From assembly GCA_017849435.1 (NCBI GenBank), contig JAFIGY010000019.1, positions 264,336 through 328,335 on the forward strand: a DNA stretch of 64,000 nt, given 5' to 3'. Origin of the DNA: Chitinophaga niabensis (GTDB taxonomy: Bacteria; Bacteroidota; Bacteroidia; Chitinophagales; Chitinophagaceae). Shown here piece by piece: positions 17,662 to 25,672 of the stretch. The position numbers and the translations under genes are program-made. The notes under the pieces were generated by a model, which was not told the DNA's origin, did no database searches, and was given only the letters and a program-made list of their open reading frames with translations. The first letter of the stretch is position 1. Every line of letters begins with the position of its first letter.

Positions 17662-18084
17662 TTAATTCGCTTCCGTATATTTCTTGAAGTTATCCAGGAT
17701 CGCCTGCCAGCCGCTCTGCTGCATTTCAACAGGGTTGAGCTCTTCCGCATCAAAGGTTTCCACTATTTTCGTGGTTTTGCCATCTGTGGAAAAACGGATG
17801 GATACCTGGCGGCCGTCGCCCATCGTATATTCGATCAGCTCATGCGGTTTCACAAGATCATATATCCCTCCGAAATCGAAGCCGAAGCTGCCGTCCTTTG
17901 CTTCCATCCTGGAAAAGAACTTACCGCCGGTACGCGGATCGTTCTCAGCGCGCGGCGTATGCCAGTCGTCAGAAGCGCTGCACCATTTCACGATATCTTC
18001 CGGTGCGTTCCAGGTTTTCCATACTTTTTCCACAGGTGCATTGATATTGCTTTCTACGGTGATCTTTGTTTTGTTAGCAGCCAT
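17662..18084 (-). CDS. SRPBCC / AHSA1-domain protein
   Basis: The 140-residue protein begins with the START-like motif ITVESNINAPVEKVWKTW and ends with the usual C-terminal helix (QQSGWQAILDNFKKYTEA), a complete AHSA1-type hydrophobic-pocket domain. Such proteins bind small hydrophobic ligands or act as accessory factors, and they commonly sit beside ECF42 and DGPF genes. It converges with the sigma gene and has its own upstream spacer of about 135 bp. Confidence 0.9.
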   Translation of the reverse strand: MAANKTKITVESNINAPVEKVWKTWNAPEDIVKWCSASDDWHTPRAENDPRTGGKFFSRMEAKDGSFGFDFGGIYDLVKPHELIEYTMGDGRQVSIRFSTDGKTTKIVETFDAEELNPVEMQQSGWQAILDNFKKYTEAN

Positions 18085-18221
18085 TTTTTCGTTTTTTAAG
18101 TGTTAAGAATATTATTTGGTTTGACGATACAAACTTACACCAAGTAACAATAAACCGGAATGTGCAAAAACGACAATTAGAAGGGGATTTTGCGACCTGG
18201 ATTCCTTAAATTGGTATCTGC

Positions 18222-18842
18222 ATGAAAAAACAACATTGGGTGTTAACACCCGTATTCGGTACGCTCCTTTTCATTGCCCTGTATATCACCGCTACCCTGC
18301 TTTATCCCGGCGGATCGCAGGTGGATGCACAGTCGCCAGGCTTCAGCTGGATGAACAACTATTGGTGTAACCTGCTGAACGAATACGCTGTTAACGGACA
18401 GTATAATCCCGCAAAACCCGTAGCCATTGCAGGCATGCTCACCCTCTGCATCACCCTCGCCGTATTCTGGTATCTTTTTCCGCTCTATATTAAAGCCGCA
18501 AAAGCCAGCAGATCAGTGATCCAGGGCTCAGGTATCCTGTCTATGGTGATCATCCTCTTCCTGTTCACCGGCATGCATGATATGGTGATCAACCTCGCTT
18601 CCCTGTTCGGACTGATCGCATTACTCGGGGTTTTTCTGGAGCTTTACAGGAACCGGTGGTACGGATTGTGCTGGTTCGGGATTTTCAACCTGCTGCTGGT
18701 GGCGCTTAATAATTACGTATATTATACAGAAGGTTTCATTACGTACCTGCCCCTTATTCAAAAGATCAGCTTCGCTTCTTTTCTGCTATGGTTCTGCTGG
18801 ATCGATGTGCGGTTATACCGGATGTCGGTTTTTTCCAATTAA
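18222..18842 (+). CDS. DUF998-like polytopic membrane protein
   Basis: The 206-residue protein has about six membrane helices, the first at residues 9-28. The segment GFSWMNNYWCNLLNE after the first helix and the overall spacing resemble DUF998-type proteins. Function is unknown. It stands alone between the AHSA1 gene (divergent) and the LOG-type gene. Confidence 0.75.
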   Translation: MKKQHWVLTPVFGTLLFIALYITATLLYPGGSQVDAQSPGFSWMNNYWCNLLNEYAVNGQYNPAKPVAIAGMLTLCITLAVFWYLFPLYIKAAKASRSVIQGSGILSMVIILFLFTGMHDMVINLASLFGLIALLGVFLELYRNRWYGLCWFGIFNLLLVALNNYVYYTEGFITYLPLIQKISFASFLLWFCWIDVRLYRMSVFSN

Positions 18843-18963
18843 GCCCTGGCACCACCCCAACACCCCTGATCATTTGTTTAACGATTATTTTCCCTTGCAG
18901 ATGCACTACGCTAACTTCTCAGGCTGTATTTTTACACGACTGCAATAAAGCGCAGGTATTATC

Positions 18964-19545
18964 ATGAAGAGCGTTTCAGTTTTCTGCGGATCCAGTTCCG
19001 GAACAGATCCGATCTATGCCGGAGAGGCAGCCACACTTGGACAAACACTGGCGGAAAGAGGGATAGAGCTGATATATGGCGGAGCAAAAGTAGGTCTGAT
19101 GGGCGCTGTAGCCGATGGCGCACTGCGCGCCGGTGGAAAAGTGACGGGCATACTCCCCTATTTCCTGCAGCAAAAAGAGATTGCGCATGAAGGGCTCACC
19201 GATCTCATTCTTGTGGAAAGCATGCATGAAAGGAAACTCAAAATGCATGAGCTTTCCAATGGCGTGATCGCGCTTCCCGGAGGGTTCGGCACCATGGAAG
19301 AACTCTTCGAGATGCTCACCTGGGCACAACTTGGACTACATACCAAACCCATCGCGCTATTAAATACGGGCGGTTTCTATGATAGTCTCGGTGCTTTGAT
19401 GCAAACCATGACCGAGAAAGCATTCCTCAAAAGAACGCATCATGATATGGTGATCATCAGCGATCATATCGAAGAGCTGCTTTCAAAGATGGAAGCATAT
19501 ATAGCACCGCCTTCCCCCAAATGGATCACGCCACGCACCACATAG
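18964..19545 (+). CDS. LOG-family nucleotide 5'-monophosphate phosphoribohydrolase
   Basis: The 193-residue Rossmann-fold protein has the family signature LPGGFGTMEELFEMLTW and the N-terminal SVFCGSSSGTDPIYAGEA. Members cleave cytokinin riboside 5'-monophosphate or AMP-like nucleotides to the free base and ribose 5-phosphate. In non-plant-associated bacteria the physiological substrate is uncertain. Length and motifs are complete. Confidence 0.92.
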   Translation: MKSVSVFCGSSSGTDPIYAGEAATLGQTLAERGIELIYGGAKVGLMGAVADGALRAGGKVTGILPYFLQQKEIAHEGLTDLILVESMHERKLKMHELSNGVIALPGGFGTMEELFEMLTWAQLGLHTKPIALLNTGGFYDSLGALMQTMTEKAFLKRTHHDMVIISDHIEELLSKMEAYIAPPSPKWITPRTT

Positions 19546-19592
19546 GGTCCGGTTTGGGATCAGGGAGCATATTCATAATCATTTTGATCGAA

Positions 19593-20279
19593 CTATTTTT
19601 CAAGTTGTTGGGTAACTACTTTTGCCATTTCCTTAGAGCTGAAAGGATTTTGCCCTGTGATCAGATTGCCATCCACCACTACGTTTGAAGTCATCGGGAT
19701 AAAAGCTTTTTTCAAATCGGCGCCACGTGCTTTAATGGCGGCTTCCAAATTGAAAGGCACTTCTCTTTTTCGCCTCGCAATGGTTTCCTCAAACCAATCG
19801 AAGCCGGTCATTGATTTTCCTTTGATTAAATAGTCATTATTGGAAAGTTTTACATTCAGTAAGCCCCCTACACCATGACAAATAGCGGCTACCATCTTTC
19901 TGCTTTCGTATTGGTGACTGACGATGAACTGGATATTGATATCGTCCGGAAAATCGTACATCGTAGCATGCCCGCCTGCCAGGTACACACAGTCAAAACT
20001 GTCTCTTTTTACTTCTTCCAAACTTTTAGAATGATTCAGTTCATCCATAAATGCAGGGCTTTCATAATAGCCTTTGGAAATTTTATCCAATACCCATGGT
20101 TTCAGGCTTTCCGGATCAATGGGCACTTCGCCGCCTTTCGGGCTTGCAATCGTTATATCCCATCCTTTTCCCTTTGCTGCGTGATAAATGTGCGTGAGCT
20201 CGCTCAGCCACAAACCTGTTTTCAGCCTGCCGCTTGCATACTTATCTATATTGGTAACTATCAATAAGATTTTTTTCAT
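19593..20279 (-). CDS. DJ-1/PfpI-family (Hsp31-like) type 1 glutamine amidotransferase-like protein
   Basis: The 228-residue protein shows the DJ-1/PfpI fold: an N-terminal strand KKILLIVTNIDKYASG, GWDITIASPKGGEVPIDP, and the nucleophile elbow AAICHGVGGLL with the conserved cysteine. FDCVYLAGGHATMYDFPDD precedes the elbow, as in Hsp31-like chaperones and glyoxalases. It may detoxify reactive aldehydes or protect proteins. It is the first gene of the visibly AT-richer stretch running to about 25.4 kb, and is transcribed toward the LOG-type gene. Confidence 0.88.
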   Translation of the reverse strand: MKKILLIVTNIDKYASGRLKTGLWLSELTHIYHAAKGKGWDITIASPKGGEVPIDPESLKPWVLDKISKGYYESPAFMDELNHSKSLEEVKRDSFDCVYLAGGHATMYDFPDDINIQFIVSHQYESRKMVAAICHGVGGLLNVKLSNNDYLIKGKSMTGFDWFEETIARRKREVPFNLEAAIKARGADLKKAFIPMTSNVVVDGNLITGQNPFSSKEMAKVVTQQLEK

Positions 20280-20344
20280 CGCTTTGAAATTTTATTTTTA
20301 GGGTTGGTTGAAATTGTATTCATCAATTAAATGAAGCTCCCCTG

Positions 20345-20763
20345 CTACAAATTGCACTGTTGGGATTCCTTTTGCAGGCAATTGTTTACGGAAAAATATC
20401 CGTAATCTTTTATTTTGGAAGCCAAAGCATACCCTTGTAAAAAGTCGGGATGCACCACGAATACAAATCCTTTAACATCGTTCAGCAATACATCTTCAAA
20501 CTGTAATACCTGATGCGGAGCGATGAAGTGCATAATGCCTTCGTCAAAATCGTAATACTGCTGACCATATTTGCATTTCCCACCGGCACAATCCTTCTTT
20601 AAAGCAACTACATAAAAATCTGTGGTAACGGCGCTGAGAATGGTTCCGGCTCCAGTTTCATATCATCAAAATTAAATACACTGATGAGGGGGTTTGAAGG
20701 CTTCTTCAAACCTAAAAACTGATGCAAAGCACTAATGGACGAAACTTTTACCGGGGCTTTCAT
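20345..20763 (-). pseudogene. AraC-family regulator remnant, frameshifted and truncated
   Basis: An ATG at 20763 opens a frame reading MKAPVKVSSISALHQFLGLK and continuing to EPEPFSA near 20633. The next frame then carries VTTDFYVVALKK, KYGQQYYDFDEG, IAPHQV and VHPDFLQGY before a stop at 20345. Both parts match consecutive segments of the N-terminal cupin-like domain of Bacteroidota AraC regulators, so one base is gained or two lost in between. The product also ends just after GYFSVNNCLQ, before the whole helix-turn-helix domain. This is a decayed regulator gene. Confidence 0.75.
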
Positions 20764-20803
20764 TTGTTGATGTTCTGATTTATACATTGCAAAAATACCT
20801 CTT

Positions 20804-21742
20804 TTATTTCTGTAATGAAAGTTGCTCGTTCTTCATCTGTCCTATCCCTTGTTTGTAAGTAGTTACATTAAAATCCGGAAAACGGTTTCTGAATTTTGAA
20901 TCGTCAAACACATTATCGTGTTCGTATCTCGGAAGCAATTCCTGTAACTCTTTTATCCTGTCATTAAATCTTGCAACAATTTTGAAAACAAATTTCGGAA
21001 CAATGGAATATTTTAGTTCTTTTTCATAAATGGTGGAAGCCAAAGCAATGAATTGTTTATACGTTGGATGGCTTTCATCAACAGGCAAATGCCAGGTTTG
21101 TCCGAAAGCATCGGGGGTGTTTCCAATCAATGCGGTTGCCCTGCTTGCATCGGGTGTCCAAATCAAACTCCTCTTTTTTGTATCACTTAATGGCACTTTC
21201 AGTTTTTTGCCTTCTTTGATGTTGTTAAAAATTAACGTGTTGGTAATGCTTTGCGTTTTCCCCGGACCGTAAAATTCGGGGGCACGGCAAATAACGGCTT
21301 CCAGTTCACCCGACTGCATTTCCCTCAATACCATTTCTGCCATTTCTCTTCTTACTTTTCCCTTTCTGCCAACAGGTTCAAAAATTGTTTCTTCCCTCAA
21401 AACCCTACCGTCCTGCGGATACATATAGGTATTGTCGAAAAACACCAGTTTCGCCCCGTTGATCTTACAGGCGTCAATTACGTTTCTCAGAATCAATGGG
21501 AACTGTTTTTCCCATAAATCGGAACTTACCGGAAGTCCTAATGTGAAATAGGCAATTTCGCTGCCTTTCACCGCTTCTATTGCTTTCTCTTTAATGGATA
21601 AGTCAGCAGAAAAAACTTCATCGGTATCGTTTACTTTGGTTGCACCACGACTTACAATTCTGATGTTGGAAGTAAAATTTCTTTTCAGCTCTCTTGCAAG
21701 TTCTTCGCCAATCTGCCCATTGGCTCCTAATATGGTTTGCAT
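20804..21742 (-). CDS. NAD-dependent epimerase/dehydratase-family (atypical SDR) protein
   Basis: The 312-residue protein starts at the dinucleotide-binding motif (MQTILGANGQIGEELARELK). It contains KLVFFDNTYMY, in which the usual YxxxK tyrosine is replaced in this atypical group, then a C-terminal substrate region. It is probably an NAD(P)-dependent reductase or epimerase on a small metabolite; no substrate can be assigned. The GxxGxxG motif lies two residues from the start, typical for these cytoplasmic enzymes. It sits among remnants of other genes in the AT-rich stretch. Confidence 0.85.
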   Translation of the reverse strand: MQTILGANGQIGEELARELKRNFTSNIRIVSRGATKVNDTDEVFSADLSIKEKAIEAVKGSEIAYFTLGLPVSSDLWEKQFPLILRNVIDACKINGAKLVFFDNTYMYPQDGRVLREETIFEPVGRKGKVRREMAEMVLREMQSGELEAVICRAPEFYGPGKTQSITNTLIFNNIKEGKKLKVPLSDTKKRSLIWTPDASRATALIGNTPDAFGQTWHLPVDESHPTYKQFIALASTIYEKELKYSIVPKFVFKIVARFNDRIKELQELLPRYEHDNVFDDSKFRNRFPDFNVTTYKQGIGQMKNEQLSLQK

Positions 21743-21791
21743 AATTTGAATTTTGTATTACATTGTTCTTTTGAGCCATTTCATCTTTCTA

Positions 21792-21940
21792 ATAACAAGG
21801 AAAAGCGATACAGGTTTGTCCGCCTTTTAAGAATTGCCCCCAGACCAAACGCATGCAGCCACTTCCAAATCAGCTGTTTGTGCAACGATGGTGGGCGGTT
21901 TTCCACCCAATTCAAGCACCACCGGAACCAGATTTTTTCA
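21792..21940 (-). pseudogene. Aldehyde dehydrogenase fragment
   Basis: Leftward reading gives KNLVPVVLELGGKPPTIV and TADLEVAA. After a frame change near 21846 it gives VWGQFLKGGQTCIAFP and then a stop. This matches the NAD-dependent aldehyde dehydrogenase core around the ELGGK motif and the catalytic cysteine (GQTC). Only about 50 of some 480 residues remain, with a frameshift inside and a stop before. It is a clear relic, with no other part of the gene nearby. Confidence 0.75.
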
Positions 21941-22180
21941 GCAGTACTATAATCATTTTATATGGCAAAATTACAAAGTATAAATTCTGCAGGAGTATCC
22001 CGATTAAGGGAAGTTGTAACAGAATATCGGTAGTAACATCGTCCAGCCTTCATAGGGAGAAGAAGGTTGGTTAGAAGTAAATGGGATGACTACAATGTAT
22101 TAGTCAAATAGCGTAAAAGATTAGAAATTACTCTTTTTAAAAAAAGTCGGAGTTCGATATCGATTCCCACGATAAAGCGA

Positions 22181-22199
22181 AAAAGCACTGCTGTTCAGT
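22181..22199. repeat. 19-bp repeat, left copy (partner at 25360-25378)
   Basis: AAAAGCACTGCTGTTCAGT here matches 25360-25378 in 18 of 19 positions. The right copy is part of a complete terminator hairpin, while this one has lost the second arm. The two copies bracket the cupin, hydrolase, acetyltransferase and AraC genes. Confidence 0.55.
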
Positions 22200-22263
22200 A
22201 AGGAGCTATTTTCAGGTCGTCTGCTTTGTTGACTTGCAGTAACTTTTCGGACGAGAATTTTAT
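22195..22263 (-). pseudogene. Possible N-terminal fragment of a DUF2255 protein
   Basis: Leftward reading gives KFSSEKLLQVNKADDLKIAP followed by Y and a stop. It resembles the start of DUF2255 proteins (an acidic ADDL segment then IxPF). The position of the initiator methionine reads ATA. Only about 22 codons are left, and the frame ends inside the 19-bp repeat. The identification rests on a short motif. Confidence 0.4.
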
Positions 22264-22281
22264 AGATGTTGTGCGCACGGT

Positions 22282-22677
22282 TCATTTTCTGTATTGCGCT
22301 GCACTTACTTTTTCCATCCAGGTTACTACAGAGCCATTTACTTCTTCCTGTATGGCTATGTGACTCATCGCTTTGTTGGGAGATGCACCGTGCCAGTGCT
22401 TTTCGTTAGGTTCAAAGAAAATGACATCCCCGGGATGTATTTCCTGAATACCCTCGCCTTCTTTTTGTACCCAACCTAATCCTGAAACAACAATGAGTGT
22501 TTGACCTGCAGGGTGCGTGTGCCACGCTGTTCTTGCACCGGGTTCAAAAGTAACCAATGCCCCGGCTCCCTTGTTAGCTGCCTGTTTCGCAAACAGAGGA
22601 TCTATTCTTACGCTTCCGGTAAACCAGTCTTGGTCTCCTTTTATTGATGGCTGTGTGCCGTTTTTGATGATATTCAT
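22282..22677 (-). CDS. Small cupin-domain protein
   Basis: The 131-residue single-domain cupin shows motif 1 ([17 protein letters not shown]) and motif 2 ([17 protein letters not shown]), with the histidines expected for metal binding. Relatives occur beside carboxymuconolactone decarboxylase-like and hydrolase genes. The substrate is unknown. It lies 26 nt after the hydrolase gene on the same strand and probably shares its transcript. Confidence 0.88.
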   Translation of the reverse strand: MNIIKNGTQPSIKGDQDWFTGSVRIDPLFAKQAANKGAGALVTFEPGARTAWHTHPAGQTLIVVSGLGWVQKEGEGIQEIHPGDVIFFEPNEKHWHGASPNKAMSHIAIQEEVNGSVVTWMEKVSAAQYRK

Positions 22678-22703
22678 AATTATTTCATTTATTGCTAACG
22701 CTT

Positions 22704-23762
22704 CTATTCTAGATGTTGTTTGAAAAATGTTTCCAGCTTCTCAAAAGGAATTTTATCCATTTGGTCATACATGTCCACATGAACAGCCTTTGGGATTATC
22801 ATCAGTTCTTTCGGTTCTGTTGCGGCTTTAAACGCATCTTCGCTGAAATACCTGGAGTGTGCATTTTCTCCTGCGATCAAGAGCATTGGGCGAGGAGCAA
22901 TTTCTTTGATGTAACTAAGAATAGGCATATTCATGAAGGACAACGCATTCGTAGCTGTCCACGAACCATTTGAATTAATGGAACGTGGATGGAAGCCCCG
23001 CTTAGTTTTGTAATAGGAAAAATAATCTTTCACAAACTGGGGCTCGTTGCCGTGAATTTTTTCGGGTAATCCTTTTGGCGCCAGGGCTGTTGTATTATTC
23101 GCAGCATCTTTCCAGCGTTGCTCACCTAATTGTTCTAAAGTGTGGGTACGTTCTTCGGGTGTTGCGGCGTCAAAATACCCTTTCGACATCACCCTGGTCA
23201 TATCGTACATACTGGTGGTGGCAACGGCTTTCACACGTTTGTCAACAGCAGTTGCATTCAGGGCAAAACCTGCAAATCCGCAGATACCGATGATGCCGAT
23301 TTTATTTCGGTCGATGTTTTTTTGTATGCCAAGAAAATCAACTGCTGCACTAAAATCTTCCGTGTTAATGTCAGGAGAGGCTACATTGCGGGGCTCTCCA
23401 CTGCTTTCGCCTGTGTAAGAAGGATCAAATGCCAATGCTGCAAAGCCGCGTTCTGCCATTTGATTGGCGTACAATCCTGATGATTGTTCTTTCACCGCAC
23501 CAAATGGGCCGCTGATGGCAATGGCTGCCAAATTATTACTACTGCTGTCTTTGGGTAAATATAAATCTGCTGAAATGGTTATACCATAACGGTTTTTAAA
23601 GCTCACTTTTTTGCGGATCACTTTATTGCTCAATTGAAAAGTGTATTGTTCTACAGAAACTGTTGGGTTCATTTTGTTGGATTTTTGATTGTTTGTTTGC
23701 CCTGTGCAATATTGCCCTAAAAGCATAAATGTTGCAACTGCTATAACGGATATGCTTCTCAT
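22704..23762 (-). CDS. Secreted alpha/beta hydrolase with cysteine at the nucleophile elbow
   Basis: The 352-residue protein has a signal peptide (about 1-21), so it is periplasmic or extracellular. The alpha/beta hydrolase core includes the oxyanion region [14 protein letters not shown], an elbow IGICGFAGF with cysteine where serine is usual, and a late histidine in [12 protein letters not shown] cysteine nucleophile is known in dienelactone hydrolase-like enzymes. The substrate is unknown. It is followed by the cupin and preceded 12 nt away by the acetyltransferase, in one operon on the minus strand. Confidence 0.83.
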   Translation of the reverse strand: MRSISVIAVATFMLLGQYCTGQTNNQKSNKMNPTVSVEQYTFQLSNKVIRKKVSFKNRYGITISADLYLPKDSSSNNLAAIAISGPFGAVKEQSSGLYANQMAERGFAALAFDPSYTGESSGEPRNVASPDINTEDFSAAVDFLGIQKNIDRNKIGIIGICGFAGFALNATAVDKRVKAVATTSMYDMTRVMSKGYFDAATPEERTHTLEQLGEQRWKDAANNTTALAPKGLPEKIHGNEPQFVKDYFSYYKTKRGFHPRSINSNGSWTATNALSFMNMPILSYIKEIAPRPMLLIAGENAHSRYFSEDAFKAATEPKELMIIPKAVHVDMYDQMDKIPFEKLETFFKQHLE

Positions 23763-23774
23763 AGAGTTTCTGTT

Positions 23775-24338
23775 TTATATTGATCTGATAATTTTCGCCG
23801 GAATACCTGCCACTACAGCGTTTGCAGGCACATCCCTGGTTACCACGGCACCGGCAGCAATCACGGCATTTTCTCCTACGGATATTCCCGGAAGAATAGT
23901 GGCGCCAGCACCAATCCAGGCGTTTTGTTTAATGTGAATTTTTCCCGGTACCAGCGATTGCCTTTCGACAGGAGGTAGTGAATGCCCTTCGGACAATATT
24001 TTTACATCAGGACCAACAAGAACATTGTCTTCTATAACGATGCCACCCAATGCCAAAAAAGTGCAATTGAAATTGATAAACACATTTTTGCCAATGCTCA
24101 AAGCTTTACCATAATTGATATAGAATGGTGGAAATATGGCCACCGTTTCATCAATGGCCGTTCCGGTAATCTCGCTCAATATTTTTCTGATTTCTTTGGG
24201 GTCGGCAGAAGCATTTAATTGTTGTACCAAACGGATAGTAGCGTAAGAGGCTGCTCTCAATTCTTTTATTTGCGGATGTTGCGGCGCTACGGTTGCTCCA
24301 TTTTTTAATTCATTGAAAATTGTATCAGCTGTATTCAT
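23775..24338 (-). CDS. Maltose/NodL-type sugar O-acetyltransferase (left-handed beta helix)
   Basis: The 187-residue protein shows hexapeptide repeats ([36 protein letters not shown]) and the C-terminal [21 protein letters not shown] of the NodL/Maa group. It would transfer acetyl from acetyl-CoA to a sugar or similar acceptor. I chose the start at [11 protein letters not shown] (24338) over an ATG seven codons upstream, since family members begin close to this point. It is the first gene of the minus-strand operon and faces the AraC gene across about 110 bp. Confidence 0.85.
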   Translation of the reverse strand: MNTADTIFNELKNGATVAPQHPQIKELRAASYATIRLVQQLNASADPKEIRKILSEITGTAIDETVAIFPPFYINYGKALSIGKNVFINFNCTFLALGGIVIEDNVLVGPDVKILSEGHSLPPVERQSLVPGKIHIKQNAWIGAGATILPGISVGENAVIAAGAVVTRDVPANAVVAGIPAKIIRSI

Positions 24339-24446
24339 TTTGCTTAATTGATGGTACAAAATTACAACCGGACGTATTCTTATTTATTACACTATTTACA
24401 CCAATAATGTCAAATATCACATATCTTAGTAAAAAGGGGTTAGCAG

Positions 24447-25274
24447 ATGGTTACGAATAAACATCCCCGAATTTTATTATTGGAAGTAACAGGGGAAAGA
24501 GATTTTCCGAAAAATTTTTATACGCTGTACCATACGCATTTGTATTGCCATAAGGGCAGTATCGGTTTTTTATTCAACGATCAGATGATGGAATGCAAAG
24601 GCGGACAATTTTTGTTTTGGTTCGCCGAAAGCAGATTGTCGGGTCTTCGATTTTCAAAAAATTTTAAGGCTGCTGTCCTTTTAGTGGAAAAGGCATTTTT
24701 GACGGATAATATCCCCGACCAAAGCTGGAGCATCAATGCACAGTTGCACTCAAGGGCGTATCCGGTAAAAACGGATATTACTACACAAGACAAAGAAAAA
24801 ATCCTGACCAATTTCAAGAGGTTGAACGAACGTTTTTTGGAAACCGGCCACCGCTTTTACGAAGAAGCGTTGAAACTGCAAATGCGATTGTTCATTTTAG
24901 AAATGTGGCACACATTTGCCAACGAATATGAGCAACGCAAACACAGCCTGCAAACCGGCACCTTGTATGAGCGCTTCATACAATTACTCCAACGGTATTG
25001 TATGCAGCACCGTGAAGTGCAGTTTTTCAGCAAAGAGCTGAACATTACACCCAAGTATTTAAACCATTTGTGTAAAATCCATTCGGGCATTACCGCTTCC
25101 GAATGGATACAGCGTCATGCCAAAGAACGTATCATCATTCTGCTGCAAAACAAAAAACTCAATATCTCCGAAATTGCCGATGAAATGGAATTCAGCAGCC
25201 GTTCATTTTTCACCCGTTACGTAAAAAAACTGTTGGGTGTAACACCTAATGAATACAGGGAACGATTGAGGTAA
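24447..25274 (+). CDS. AraC-family transcriptional regulator
   Basis: The 275-residue regulator has an N-terminal effector domain (about 15-150) and a C-terminal double helix-turn-helix (about 175-275: FFSKELNITPKYLNHLCKIH, then ISEIADEMEFSSRSFFTRYV and VTPNEYRERLR). It is divergent from the acetyltransferase-hydrolase-cupin operon across a short AT-rich spacer. This is the standard arrangement for a local regulator, so it probably controls that operon. A strong terminator hairpin lies about 85 nt after its stop. Confidence 0.9.
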   Translation: MVTNKHPRILLLEVTGERDFPKNFYTLYHTHLYCHKGSIGFLFNDQMMECKGGQFLFWFAESRLSGLRFSKNFKAAVLLVEKAFLTDNIPDQSWSINAQLHSRAYPVKTDITTQDKEKILTNFKRLNERFLETGHRFYEEALKLQMRLFILEMWHTFANEYEQRKHSLQTGTLYERFIQLLQRYCMQHREVQFFSKELNITPKYLNHLCKIHSGITASEWIQRHAKERIIILLQNKKLNISEIADEMEFSSRSFFTRYVKKLLGVTPNEYRERLR

Positions 25275-25357
25275 TGAAAAATATGACGAGAGAGATTTTT
25301 GGCGAGTGGTGATAATTATAATTGATAGTATTCGACATCGCATGCTAACTATCATAC

Positions 25358-25385
25358 AAAAAAGCACTGATGTTCAGTGCTTTTT
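25358..25385 (+). terminator. Rho-independent terminator of the AraC gene
   Basis: An A6 run, the stem GCACTGA (25364-25370), loop TGT, arm TCAGTGC (25374-25380) and T5 form a complete terminator. The flanking A and T runs make it usable in both directions. Confidence 0.8.
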
Positions 25386-25525
25386 ATTACTGGCGGGCTG
25401 AGAAGGATCACAATCGAACACCTAATTCCATTTTTGACTTTTTTGAAAGGTGTAGAAATTTCATAATCAATATCCTCATTGTTAGTGTATCATCTTGTCT
25501 GTTTAGTGTACGATGTTAGCATGCG

Positions 25526-25672
25526 TTATTCAATGCATCCGCCCTTTACGCAGCACCTATTGCCGGATAGCGGAAGGCAGGGTGGTCACGCGGTATAGCC
25601 ACCCTTTACCTTGTCCGGCTACACAGGTAGAAGATTCGTATGGTTACTCAATGTAACCACCCTTTACCCGTC
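25526..25672. repeat. Three degenerate ~60-bp copies of the fucosidase gene end
   Basis: On the minus strand the fucosidase ends in codons for VKGGYIE and stop. Two further copies follow at 58- and 60-bp spacing, with GTAAAGGGTGGCTATACCGC then TGA near 25608-25586, and GTAAAGGGCGGATGCATTGA then TAA ending near 25526. ACCTGTG precedes the first two copies at similar distance. The rest of 25275-25643 holds only the terminator above; I see no other gene there. Confidence 0.55.

Noticed and set aside
21737-22074. Short plus-strand frames between the SDR and cupin genes
   Set aside because: They have no domain, and the opposite strand shows an aldehyde dehydrogenase relic there.
25526-25672. Short regularly spaced repeats considered as a CRISPR array
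   Set aside because: Only three degenerate copies, with a repeat core of about 11 bp tied to the end of a coding gene, and no cas genes in the window.
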